Source of the DNA: Verrucomicrobiaceae bacterium
GTDB lineage: Bacteria > Verrucomicrobiota > Verrucomicrobiia > Verrucomicrobiales > Verrucomicrobiaceae
DNA length: 34,741 nt
Direction of reading: 5' to 3'
NCBI GenBank assembly: GCA_027487315.1
Contig: JAIYDW010000095.1
Location: 1 to 34,741 of the forward strand
Each line of letters begins with the position of its first letter. Position 1 is the first letter of the stretch. The position numbers were made by a program, and so were the translations under genes. Positions 1 to 6,817 of the stretch are shown here, piece after piece. The notes beneath the pieces were generated by a model. The model saw nothing but the letters and a program-made list of their open reading frames with translations, searched no databases and was not told the DNA's origin.

Positions 1-84
1 AACCGTGCCATCCCACCAATCACAGTCGTCCCAGGTCATCCGAGGAAACGGAGGTAGGTCAAGGTTGTCTGTGTCACTACTCAT
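1..84 (-). CDS. Partial integron cassette ORF, unknown function
   Basis: An open reading frame on the minus strand starts at an ATG at 84 and stays open for 28 codons to the window edge. It begins about 27 bases after the end of the attC site at 111-238, which is where the next cassette gene should start. The visible N-terminus is acidic and rich in tryptophan (TWDDCDWWDG). I cannot name a family. It is too short to be certain it is coding; position in the array is the main support. The codons are not biased to GC-rich third positions, as in the other cassettes. Confidence 0.45.
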   Translation of the reverse strand, partial: MSSDTDNLDLPPFPRMTWDDCDWWDGTV

Positions 85-110
85 GTGTCGTGGAATGGGA
101 ATTTGTTTCT

Positions 111-238
111 GGCGAACGTAAAGCGCATGCACCCCTACCAGCGAGAGCGCACGTCGATCACAGGGTAAGTGTTGTAATCACGGGGAATCATCTAAACAGA
201 GCGGCTGGTAGGGGTTGTCATGTCGCGTCTTGTTGGGC
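111..238 (-). repeat. Integron attC recombination site (second long attC)
   Basis: Read on the minus strand, this 128-bp imperfect palindrome opens with GCCCAAC, a perfect RYYYAAC inverse core, and closes with GTTCGCC, a degenerate GTTRRRY core. The arms CCCCTACCAGC and GCTGGTAGGGG pair perfectly, next to CATG-containing segments. It begins 8 bases beyond the stop codon of the lipoprotein cassette at 247-615, as expected for an attC at a cassette 3' end. It is closely similar to the site at 621-747. Confidence 0.85.
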
Positions 239-246
239 TTCTTCTT

Positions 247-615
247 CTACCACTTCTCCTCACGGATTGGAATACCCGAGGAATTAAAAAAAACGAGCGC
301 ATGGTAGTTGCCATCGAAGCCGAAATGGGTTGTCGAGTGCGCCCTCCCGAAATCAGTCATGAGCTGCATTCTCTCGGAATCCGTAAATGAAATCGGTTGA
401 ATGAGCTCTTGTAGCTCCTTAAGCGATTTGATCTCTTCATGCGAGCCCGATCCCGAAATCCATTTATCCTTGGATGCACCCTCTAGCGAATCGACCTCGC
501 TGCGCATAGAAGCAAACATCTCCTCAGCGCCATTCGAGCTACTTTCGGGCAATGGGTATGTTTGCGTGCATCCGAAAAGCAATAATGCCCATATAAATTG
601 GAATGGCTTTTTCAT
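247..615 (-). CDS. Integron cassette gene: putative small lipoprotein, unknown function
   Basis: The protein has 122 residues if started at the ATG at 615. An in-frame upstream start at 645 would lie inside the attC site and is less likely. The N-terminus is a lipoprotein-type signal: MKKP, a hydrophobic stretch, then LLLFGC with the lipobox cysteine near residue 16. Outer-membrane or periplasmic attachment is therefore inferred. The mature part is hydrophilic with a charged, possibly helical middle and no family I recognise. The ATG lies only 5 bases past the preceding attC core GTTGGGC, and no Shine-Dalgarno sequence fits in that space. The stop codon is 8 bases from the next attC, so this is a very compact cassette of about 510 bp. 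Confidence 0.75.
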   Translation of the reverse strand: MKKPFQFIWALLLFGCTQTYPLPESSSNGAEEMFASMRSEVDSLEGASKDKWISGSGSHEEIKSLKELQELIQPISFTDSERMQLMTDFGRAHSTTHFGFDGNYHALVFFNSSGIPIREEKW

Positions 616-620
616 ATTTT

Positions 621-747
621 GCCCAACGTAGAGCGCATGCACCACTACCAGCGGCGGCGCACGTCGATCACGGGGTTGGTGTTGTAATTACGGAAAATCA
701 TAGAAACAAGGCGGCTGGTAGTGGTTGCATGACGCGGCTTGTTGGCT
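621..747 (-). repeat. Integron attC recombination site (first long attC)
   Basis: Read on the minus strand, this 127-bp site starts with AGCCAAC (one mismatch to RYYYAAC) and ends with GTTGGGC, a perfect GTTRRRY core. The arms CCACTACCAGC and GCTGGTAGTGG pair perfectly. One arm reads GCAACC where the other pairs to GCACC, leaving an unpaired base of the kind that sets strand choice in attC sites. It lies 6 bases downstream of the 754-1080 stop codon and just before the start of the 247-615 gene. Compared with 111-238, a stem A-T pair is replaced by C-G on both arms. Confidence 0.88.
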
Positions 748-753
748 TTGTCT

Positions 754-1080
754 TCATTCTGGTTGGTCGCCGTGAAAATGTTCCCAAGCAGCGCCTTCAA
801 GCTCTCCACCTGTCAGCAGTGTTCCGTCTTCGGCACGCAGCTCATAGTCGCTCTGGACCCCACCGATAGACGCCGCGCCATCAAGTCCGAGAAGTAGTGT
901 GTAGAATGCGTCTGTCAGTGATCCATCCAAAACAATTCTTAATGCCTTCGCTTGCCCGTCGGACAGTCCCATTGCTGCAATCTGTGTTGCGACCGCCGCG
1001 CCGGATTCAGGATTGAAGTATGTCGAGAGCATGTCCTTCTTCTGGCGGGCGACACAGGCTGCGAATTCGTGCGGAGTCAT
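754..1080 (-). CDS. Integron cassette gene: small soluble protein, unknown function
   Basis: The protein has 108 residues from the ATG at 1080. A TTG at 1095 is in frame but sits inside the preceding attC core, so I prefer the ATG. There is no signal peptide or membrane segment. The protein is mildly acidic, with a helical-looking N-terminal half and a C-terminal part (YELRAEDGTLLTGGELEGAA) suggesting a small beta element ending in WEHFHG. I do not recognise the family. The gene occupies a cassette of about 470 bp: its start is 9 bases after one attC core and its stop 6 bases before the next attC. No clear ribosome-binding site precedes the start. Confidence 0.75.
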   Translation of the reverse strand: MTPHEFAACVARQKKDMLSTYFNPESGAAVATQIAAMGLSDGQAKALRIVLDGSLTDAFYTLLLGLDGAASIGGVQSDYELRAEDGTLLTGGELEGAAWEHFHGDQPE

Positions 1081-1089
1081 TTTATTCTT

Positions 1090-1135
1090 AGCCAACGTTA
1101 GAGCTCATCCACGGCGGGATGGTAGCCTGAGTTCA
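1090..1135 (-). repeat. Short or degenerate attC-like site of the first cassette
   Basis: On the minus strand the segment ends in GAGCTCTAAC followed by GTTGGCT, close to the GTTRRRY core. It resembles the GCGCTCTAC-GTTGGGC end of the site at 621-747. Its other arm is much shorter: GAGCTCATCC and GGAT plus TGAGTTC pair only with a bulge, around an ACGGCG loop, and overlap the stop codon of the 1133-1540 gene. The inverse core is not convincing; a GTTGGAT on the plus strand at 1154-1160 is an alternative outer end inside that gene. The site is placed correctly between two cassette genes but may be truncated. Confidence 0.5.
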
Positions 1136-1540
1136 TTTTGACGGCTTATCGCCGTTGGATGTAGCGACTTGTTCTGCTTTGGTTATGGCTGCCAAAATCG
1201 ATGCGACCGCCTTTTTGGCTTCATCAACCGAAGAAAAATGGAGAAGAAAGCGTTGATTGCTTGGTAGGAACTTACCCTCGCCTTGCGGGGAATACTCAAT
1301 GCCAGGTGCCACCGTGTATATCTCAACATCTGAAGAGGTAAGACCTTCCTTCTCCGTAGACGCAATCCTTACTGCTAAAATCTTGTCGGTCTTCAGGTAA
1401 AATTCATTGGTGCGTTCCTCGGTATTAATTGTGAAGTGTAAGAATCCAACGGGAGCGTCCGGAATGAGCTTGTCGGTTCTTTCGGCGGCGCATCCAATGG
1501 CAACCGTTCCGGCGAATATAATTAGTTGGGCGATTTTCAT
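1133..1540 (-). CDS. First integron cassette gene: putative lipoprotein, unknown function
   Basis: The protein has 135 residues and starts at the ATG at 1540. Its signal is lipoprotein-like: MKIAQ, a hydrophobic core, then VAIGC with a candidate lipobox cysteine at residue 17. The mature part looks like a small alpha/beta domain and ends in an alanine- and lysine-rich helix with a charged tail (NGDKPSK). I recognise no family. It is the cassette nearest intI, so if a cassette promoter lies in the attI region this gene should be the most strongly expressed. The GC content is clearly lower than in the core genes to the right, consistent with foreign origin. Confidence 0.75.
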   Translation of the reverse strand: MKIAQLIIFAGTVAIGCAAERTDKLIPDAPVGFLHFTINTEERTNEFYLKTDKILAVRIASTEKEGLTSSDVEIYTVAPGIEYSPQGEGKFLPSNQRFLLHFSSVDEAKKAVASILAAITKAEQVATSNGDKPSK

Positions 1541-1841
1541 TTTCTTGTTTATTTTGCAGAACAGTGTAATTAGTACGATTCAATATCGCCAAAGGCGATA
1601 TCTTCGCACCTTTAACTCATCCCAGAATGCGGATCAAAGCCCATAAAGTCAAGGCCTGAGCATGTTTCATGGCAAACATTAATAATCAGTAAATTTTGAT
1701 TATTTGGAGATTCGTATGATCTGATATTCGGAACTCCGAGTCTTCACACATATCAAATCACTCAATTTTGATTGATTATTTGTTTGGCTGAACCACTCAA
1801 AAAACACTTGCCAATCCAATGATGTTTTGAACAGTGCTCAC
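1541..1841. promoter_or_regulatory. Presumed attI and promoter region between intI and the first cassette
   Basis: No gene is seen in these 300 AT-rich bases. They must hold the intI promoter and, by analogy with other integrons, the attI site and the cassette promoter Pc. Visible structures are a perfect hairpin ATATCGCC-AAA-GGCGATAT (1583-1601), an inverted repeat AATAATCA / TGATTATT (1681-1705), a related TTTTGATTGATTATTTG (1766-1782) and the palindrome TCGGA-AC-TCCGA (1728-1739). Candidate minus-strand core sites are GTTAAAG (at 1610-1616) and GTTCTGC (at 1556-1562); neither is a perfect GTTRRRY. I could not place convincing -35/-10 boxes. Confidence 0.5.
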
Positions 1842-3101
1842 ATGAGCAATCATCCTGCTTCTCCATCCTGGCGCATGGACCTCAAAATGGCCCGCAACGT
1901 GCCTGACTCCCGCCGCACCGGCTTCGAAATCCTCCTCTCCTGGTTTGAGGACTGGCGCATCTCCCAAAAATTGGAACCTGGACGTGAGGCCGCCCGTGCA
2001 TTTTGGATTCACCAAGTCAAAACCAAGCCCCGCCAGGACTGGCAGTTGGACCAGTGGAAAGAGGCCATCGGTTGGTACCTGGAATGGCTTCGCCATGCCC
2101 AGGCTGGCGGCATCGAGGCCCTCTCCCTTGAGCAACGCGTTTACAACGCAGTGGATCGAGCGGGAGGCCGCCGCGGCTTGGCGCTCCGCACCCGGGAGAC
2201 CTACGGCCGCTGGGCCGTCCGTTACGCCCGCTCACTCGGCGATGCTCGCTCCATGCTCCAACAAGAGCACGCCAGGAACTTCCTGGGCCATCTGGTAACC
2301 GTCGAAAAACAAAGCTTTAGCACTCAGAAACAGGCGCTCAACGCACTCGCTTTCTTCTTCAAAGAGGTCTGTGGGCAGGAGGAGGTGGACCTCCAGGTGC
2401 AGTTGCGCAAAACAACACCCAGGGTGCCGGTGATTGTGAATTTTCAGGAAATCCTCGCCATTCTGAAACGACTCGAAGAGCCCTACCGCCTCATGGCGGA
2501 AGTCCAATACGGCGGCGGACTGCGACTCAAGGAACTGGCGCAGCTGCGAGTCAAAGACGTCGACCTGGAACGCCGACAAATCACCATCCGCCAAGGCAAA
2601 GGCGACCTCGACCGGGTGACCGTTCTGCCAGAGCAACTGGTCGAAAAACTTCGCTCCCACATCAGCGCTGCACGCACCTTGTTTGAGGCTGACCGCGCCG
2701 CCACCTTGCCCGGCGTCGCACTGCCGGGCGCCCTCGCCAGAAAGTTCTCCGCTGCTGGAACCCGTTGGGAATGGTTTTGGATCTTCCCCGCTCCAGATCT
2801 CTCAGCTGATCCTGAATCCGGCACCGTCAGGCGCCATCACATCCATCCCGGCTGCTACGGCAACGCGCTTCGTCGTGCCGTCCAATCGGCGAATATCCCC
2901 AAAAGGGTCACTTCCCACGCCTTCCGCCACGCTTTCGCCACCCATCTGCTCGAATCTGGAAAAGACATCCGCACCATCCAGGAACTGCTCGGCCACGCCG
3001 ATGTCAAAACGACCGAAATCTACACCCACGTCGCCAAAGGAGTCGGTGCCACCGGAGTCCAAAGCCCCTACGACCTCATGCAAAAGCAGAGGTTATCCTA
3101 A
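1842..3101 (+). CDS. intI: Integron integrase (tyrosine recombinase)
   Basis: This site-specific recombinase should insert and excise gene cassettes by acting on attI and folded attC sites. It has 419 residues from the ATG at 1842; an upstream TTG at 1827 is possible. A SAM-like core-binding domain spans about 115-180. The catalytic set is complete: R228 (GGGLRLKE), K253, H359 and R362 (HAFRHAFATH), H385 (LLGH) and nucleophile Y394 (EIYTH). Between them, about 285-320, lies the extra segment that separates integron integrases from XerC/D, with LPGALARKF and WEWFWIFP. About 90-100 N-terminal residues precede the usual IntI start, making it longer than the roughly 340-residue class 1 enzyme. 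Its stop overlaps the stop of the convergent MFS gene. Confidence 0.93.
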   Translation: MSNHPASPSWRMDLKMARNVPDSRRTGFEILLSWFEDWRISQKLEPGREAARAFWIHQVKTKPRQDWQLDQWKEAIGWYLEWLRHAQAGGIEALSLEQRVYNAVDRAGGRRGLALRTRETYGRWAVRYARSLGDARSMLQQEHARNFLGHLVTVEKQSFSTQKQALNALAFFFKEVCGQEEVDLQVQLRKTTPRVPVIVNFQEILAILKRLEEPYRLMAEVQYGGGLRLKELAQLRVKDVDLERRQITIRQGKGDLDRVTVLPEQLVEKLRSHISAARTLFEADRAATLPGVALPGALARKFSAAGTRWEWFWIFPAPDLSADPESGTVRRHHIHPGCYGNALRRAVQSANIPKRVTSHAFRHAFATHLLESGKDIRTIQELLGHADVKTTEIYTHVAKGVGATGVQSPYDLMQKQRLS

Positions 3102-4418
3102 CACCCTGCGCCGCATCCTCAAAAACACCCCCGCCACCACCAGCGTCCCCGCAAACCACCACGGCCACCACATCAGCGCCTGCGCAAACACCCGCACATC
3201 ATCCTGACCCAGTCCCGTTCGCTGCGTGATGAAATGCGTCTGCCACGCAAACAGCAGCGTCATCACCCCATACGCCAAATTCAGCGTCAACCCGCGAAAA
3301 CTCAACGCCGTCGCCCGCCGCTCCGAATCGATCACCTGATTCATGTAGTGCGACAGAAAAAAATGCAGGAAACGGATGCTCATCACCAGCGGCAAAATCA
3401 ACATCACCCCGCCCCACCCCGGCACCGCCATCGCCGCCCCCACCAACCCCAACAGCACCACCACCGCCAACCACCCAAAGTTAAACCGCGCCCCATGCCG
3501 GCTCGCCAACCGCTCCATGATCCCCGCCGTCACCAGCCCCAGCAAAGACATCACCACCCCGATCACCCCATACCACCGTTCCTCAATCTGCACCAGCCGA
3601 TAGTAGTTCGAAGCCACCGTCAAAAACAACCGCACCACACTGTCAAACACCACCCCCGTCACAATCAGCCCCAGAACCGCCTGACTCCCCCAAATCCAGC
3701 GCCCCGTCTCAAAAATGCGCACCGCAGCCCTCTTCGCCTGCACCTGCCATCCCTCCACCCGCGCCTTCACCCCATCCCCTGGCTCCACCATCTGCCTCAC
3801 CACTCCCACACACGCCAGCGCCGTCAGCAAATTCAACACCAACGGAATCTTCATCGTCACCGCCTTCGTCACCTCCCCCATCCCGAACATCGACAACCCC
3901 CGGCTCACCACCTCATGATCATACAGCATCGACCCGCTGATCGATGAAATCATAAACCCGATCGCCGACCACCGGCTCAATTTCGCCATCACCTTCGGCC
4001 ACTGCATCGCCCGCTCCGCCTCCGGAAACGAATCATACGCCAGCGCCTCATCCGCCCCACTCGCAGCCGCCTCCGCCAACCCGCTCAAAATCCGGTTCAG
4101 CACAAACAACGCCAGCACCACATCATGGTTGCCCACTGGCATCAAACACAGCGTCAGCATCTCCGCCACCATCAGCCACGACGCAAACACCACCAGCTTC
4201 CGCCTCCCCAGCGTATCCGCCAGCGCCCCGGACGGCACCTCAGCCACCACAATCGTGATCGCCCAAATCACGTTCAACCCCGCAAACTCCCCAATCGTCA
4301 GCCCCAAATCCAAAAACAAGATCGTGAAGATCGGATAGTAAAACCGGCAATTAAACAGCAACCGAAACCAGATGAACCACCCCGCGTTTTTCCCCAAACG
4401 CTCCTCCCGCTCGCTCAC
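3093..4418 (-). CDS. Major facilitator superfamily transporter
   Basis: A 441-residue inner-membrane protein with about 12 hydrophobic segments, the usual MFS size. After TM2 it has the MFS loop motif GALADTLGRRKLVV, and a related basic loop follows in the second half (MERLASRHG). Substrate cannot be told. Its ATG overlaps the stop codon of the upstream phosphodiesterase-like gene in an ATGA arrangement, so the two are probably cotranslated and functionally linked. It could export or import a product of that enzyme, but this is only inference. Its 3' end overlaps intI by 9 bases. Confidence 0.85.
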   Translation of the reverse strand: MSEREERLGKNAGWFIWFRLLFNCRFYYPIFTILFLDLGLTIGEFAGLNVIWAITIVVAEVPSGALADTLGRRKLVVFASWLMVAEMLTLCLMPVGNHDVVLALFVLNRILSGLAEAAASGADEALAYDSFPEAERAMQWPKVMAKLSRWSAIGFMISSISGSMLYDHEVVSRGLSMFGMGEVTKAVTMKIPLVLNLLTALACVGVVRQMVEPGDGVKARVEGWQVQAKRAAVRIFETGRWIWGSQAVLGLIVTGVVFDSVVRLFLTVASNYYRLVQIEERWYGVIGVVMSLLGLVTAGIMERLASRHGARFNFGWLAVVVLLGLVGAAMAVPGWGGVMLILPLVMSIRFLHFFLSHYMNQVIDSERRATALSFRGLTLNLAYGVMTLLFAWQTHFITQRTGLGQDDVRVFAQALMWWPWWFAGTLVVAGVFLRMRRRVLG

Positions 4419-5815
4419 AGCGCCACCCCCTCATACCCCTGCCGCCTGGCGCACAACCGATACAAATGCGTCATCACATCATTCGCCGCCACCACCCCGG
4501 ACCTCGGCAACTGATCAAAATCCCCAATCAACACCGGCCAATCCGCCGTGTCCTCCGGCACGCGTCCATGCGATCCCTTCACCAAAGTCGCATCCAACGG
4601 TATCACGTCCATCAGCATCCGAAAACCCAGCATCTTGCGCGCCAGTTTCCCTGCCACTTTCAACTTCGGAAACCGCAGCTTCGGATCCAAAAACAACTCC
4701 ACCGGATCATACCCGCACTTCCGGTGAATATCCACGCAGCGCGCATAGTCCGGCGCCCGCGCATCATCCATCCAAAAGTAATACGTGAACCAACTCCTCC
4801 CATCTGCCACCGCTACCAAATCCCCCGCCCGCTCGTGGTCCAACCCCGCATAATACTTCTCCGTCTTCGCCAGCACCTTCTCCACCCCAGGCGTCGCCTC
4901 CAACACCGCCCGCACCTCCGGAATCATCGCCGGATCCTCCACATACACATGCGCCAGTTGATGATCCGCAATCGCAAACGCCTTCGACCCTCCCAAATCA
5001 ATTTGATCCCTCCCCAACTCATCCTTGATCGAGATCCAACCCTTCTCCCGAAACACCCGATTCAAATGCACCGGCCGATCCACATCCGTGATCCCATACT
5101 CCGACAGCAGCACCACCCGAATGTTCCGGTGCTCGTAAAACCGGATCAAATCCCCCACCACCGTGTCGATCTGATTCAAATCCGGCCGGATCCGATCCCA
5201 ATCCAACCCCACCCGCTGTAGGTTGTAGTCCAAATGCGGCAAGTACACCAGGGACAAACTCGGCCAATGCTTCTCCTCCACCCACTTCGCCGCCTCCGCA
5301 ATCCACACGCTCGACTTGATGTCTGATCCCGGTCCCCAGAAGTTCCGAAACGGAAACGCCCCCAGGTCCTTCTTGATCTTCTCCCGCATCCCCATCGGCT
5401 GCGTGTGCACATCGAACACCTTCCGCCCATCCGCCGGATACAGCGGCCGCGGCGTCACCGCATAATCCGCGCTCGAATACATGTTGAACCACCAGAACAA
5501 CTTCGCGCACGTGAACCCCGGATCCTCCCGCCTCAGCATCTCCCAAAGCTTCTCCCCCTTCACCAGCTGATTCGGCTGCTTCCAAAACCGATGCTCCGCA
5601 TACTCCCGGTCATACCACCCATTCGCCACCGCCCCATGATCACGCGGCAGCTTCCCCGTCAAATAAGTCGACTGCGCCGTGCACGTCACCGCAGGCAGCA
5701 CCGGCTCGATCCGAGCAAACTGACTCCTCTCTAAAAACTCCCGAATCCGCGGCGTCGCCCCCCCAATCAAACGTGAGGTCAACCCCACGACATTCAATAC
5801 CGCCGTGCGTTCCAT
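4415..5815 (-). CDS. Alkaline phosphatase / nucleotide pyrophosphatase family protein
   Basis: A 466-residue protein of the alkaline phosphatase superfamily, type I phosphodiesterase/NPP branch. It keeps the nucleophile-region motif (LPAVTCTAQSTYLTG then LPRDHG, nucleophile probably T44) and a late GSHGR histidine. Several two-metal ligands are changed. The N-terminal aspartate is replaced in LNVVGLT, D196 lacks the histidine four residues on (Q200), and the usual D-H of the SDHG motif is E239-Y240. It may use different metals or have another substrate; members of ebo/edb-type clusters look similar, but I see no other ebo gene here. A good Shine-Dalgarno (AAGGAGGAG) about 10 bases upstream supports the start. 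No signal peptide is visible. Confidence 0.8.
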   Translation of the reverse strand: MERTAVLNVVGLTSRLIGGATPRIREFLERSQFARIEPVLPAVTCTAQSTYLTGKLPRDHGAVANGWYDREYAEHRFWKQPNQLVKGEKLWEMLRREDPGFTCAKLFWWFNMYSSADYAVTPRPLYPADGRKVFDVHTQPMGMREKIKKDLGAFPFRNFWGPGSDIKSSVWIAEAAKWVEEKHWPSLSLVYLPHLDYNLQRVGLDWDRIRPDLNQIDTVVGDLIRFYEHRNIRVVLLSEYGITDVDRPVHLNRVFREKGWISIKDELGRDQIDLGGSKAFAIADHQLAHVYVEDPAMIPEVRAVLEATPGVEKVLAKTEKYYAGLDHERAGDLVAVADGRSWFTYYFWMDDARAPDYARCVDIHRKCGYDPVELFLDPKLRFPKLKVAGKLARKMLGFRMLMDVIPLDATLVKGSHGRVPEDTADWPVLIGDFDQLPRSGVVAANDVMTHLYRLCARRQGYEGVAL

Positions 5816-5832
5816 CGCCTAAAATCTCCTCC

Positions 5833-6216
5833 TTAGTTCGCCAAAAAAGCCGTCCCCACAATCACATACACCGCCTTGCACGCCACATGCGCAATTTGGT
5901 CGAACGCAAAGTTCGTCCTCCCATTGCACTTCGCCACGTCCAACCCCCAGTGCAACACCAACTCCACCACCCCCAACACCACAGACCCCGAAATCAACCA
6001 CACCGACCCCGCATGAACCAAACAGTGCGCCGCCATGCAAAACACCCACATCTCCGGTGGCCGTGTTGGATCCTTCAACCGCATCAAAACCCGCCGATTC
6101 TTCCCGATCGCCAAAAACTCTCCCTGCAATGGAAAATCCGCCACCGAATGCCCAATCACCAACGCAAAAAACAACTGCGCGGCCACAGTCCAGTCGGGGC
6201 AAGGGAAATCCAGCAT
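5833..6216 (-). CDS. DUF3307-family small membrane protein
   Basis: A 127-residue protein with several hydrophobic segments. The pattern ALVIGHSVADFPLQGEFLAIGK near residues 18-39 is typical of DUF3307 membrane proteins, and a second histidine-containing segment (HWGLDVAKCNGRTNFAFDQ, then HVACKA) follows. The biochemical role of the family is unknown to me. It lies 17 bases upstream of the phosphodiesterase-like gene on the same strand and is probably the first gene of an operon with that gene and the MFS transporter. Confidence 0.7.
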   Translation of the reverse strand: MLDFPCPDWTVAAQLFFALVIGHSVADFPLQGEFLAIGKNRRVLMRLKDPTRPPEMWVFCMAAHCLVHAGSVWLISGSVVLGVVELVLHWGLDVAKCNGRTNFAFDQIAHVACKAVYVIVGTAFLAN

Positions 6217-6302
6217 GGTTTAAGAACAAGTTCCAAGCTCCCACCCGCACCTCAGGCACGCAAGCAGAAAGAAAGACCGATCAACGCAACCCGCCTCAAT
6301 CC

Positions 6303-6761
6303 TCAAGCCGCGTAAAACGCAGCAACCTTCTCATTCACCGCCCGCAAACGATGCGCCAACGTCTTGCCGATCCCAATCAGCAACCACGCCGCTGACCTCG
6401 GATAAGCATTGATGTAAGACTCCAAACTCTTCGCATCAATCTTCCAAATCTGGGAAAACTCCACCGCCGTCACCGTCGCACTCGCCTTCGCAGGATCCAG
6501 CAGATTCAATTCCCCAATCGTCTCCCCCGTCTGAATCGTCCCCAACAACACCTTGTGCCCAGCCCGCGTCGAGGTCGCATGCAGCTTGCCCGAAATCACA
6601 AAATAAAGCCCATTCTGACCCATCCCCTCCTCAATGATCGGATGATCCGGATTCGCCGGCAAAAACTCGCCGTAACCGCTCAAAATGTCGCGATCATCAT
6701 CGCCCAGGGGTTCAAGAATGCCCAATGCCGGGAGTTTCGGGGTGGAGAATGAATCGCTCAT
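6303..6761 (-). CDS. Cyclic-nucleotide-binding-domain-like protein
   Basis: The protein has 152 residues from the ATG at 6761; a TTG at 6776 is in frame. It is essentially one cNMP-binding-like beta-roll (about residues 15-130), with GLYFVISGKLHAT and the phosphate-cassette-like GETIGELNLLDP, followed by a C-terminal helix. There is no helix-turn-helix, so it is not a complete Crp/Fnr regulator. The arginine that normally follows the cassette is missing: PAKASATV replaces the PRAATV type, so binding of cAMP or cGMP is doubtful. It may be a stand-alone sensor or a regulatory partner. It stands alone, about 85 bases from the neighbouring gene. Confidence 0.8.
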   Translation of the reverse strand: MSDSFSTPKLPALGILEPLGDDDRDILSGYGEFLPANPDHPIIEEGMGQNGLYFVISGKLHATSTRAGHKVLLGTIQTGETIGELNLLDPAKASATVTAVEFSQIWKIDAKSLESYINAYPRSAAWLLIGIGKTLAHRLRAVNEKVAAFYAA

Positions 6762-6817
6762 GATAGGAAACCCCAATTTTCACCCCCACCCCCCTCACCG
6801 TCAAGACCGAAGAATAG

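Noticed and set aside
111-747. Repeated sequences read as a CRISPR array
   Set aside because: There are only two long imperfect palindromes separated by a gene, with integron core sites at their ends, and no short regular spacers.
754-1095. TTG start at 1095 for the second cassette gene
   Set aside because: It lies within the attC core; the ATG at 1080 is the first plausible start in the mobile cassette.
1823-1834. TGTTTTGAACA near the intI start as a possible LexA/SOS operator
   Set aside because: It is palindrome-like but has too short a spacer for the LexA motifs I know, and no second supporting site is present.
3234-3947. A long plus-strand frame opposite the MFS gene
   Set aside because: Its product is a run of histidine, proline, arginine and glutamine with no domain, as expected from the complement of a GC-rich membrane-protein gene.
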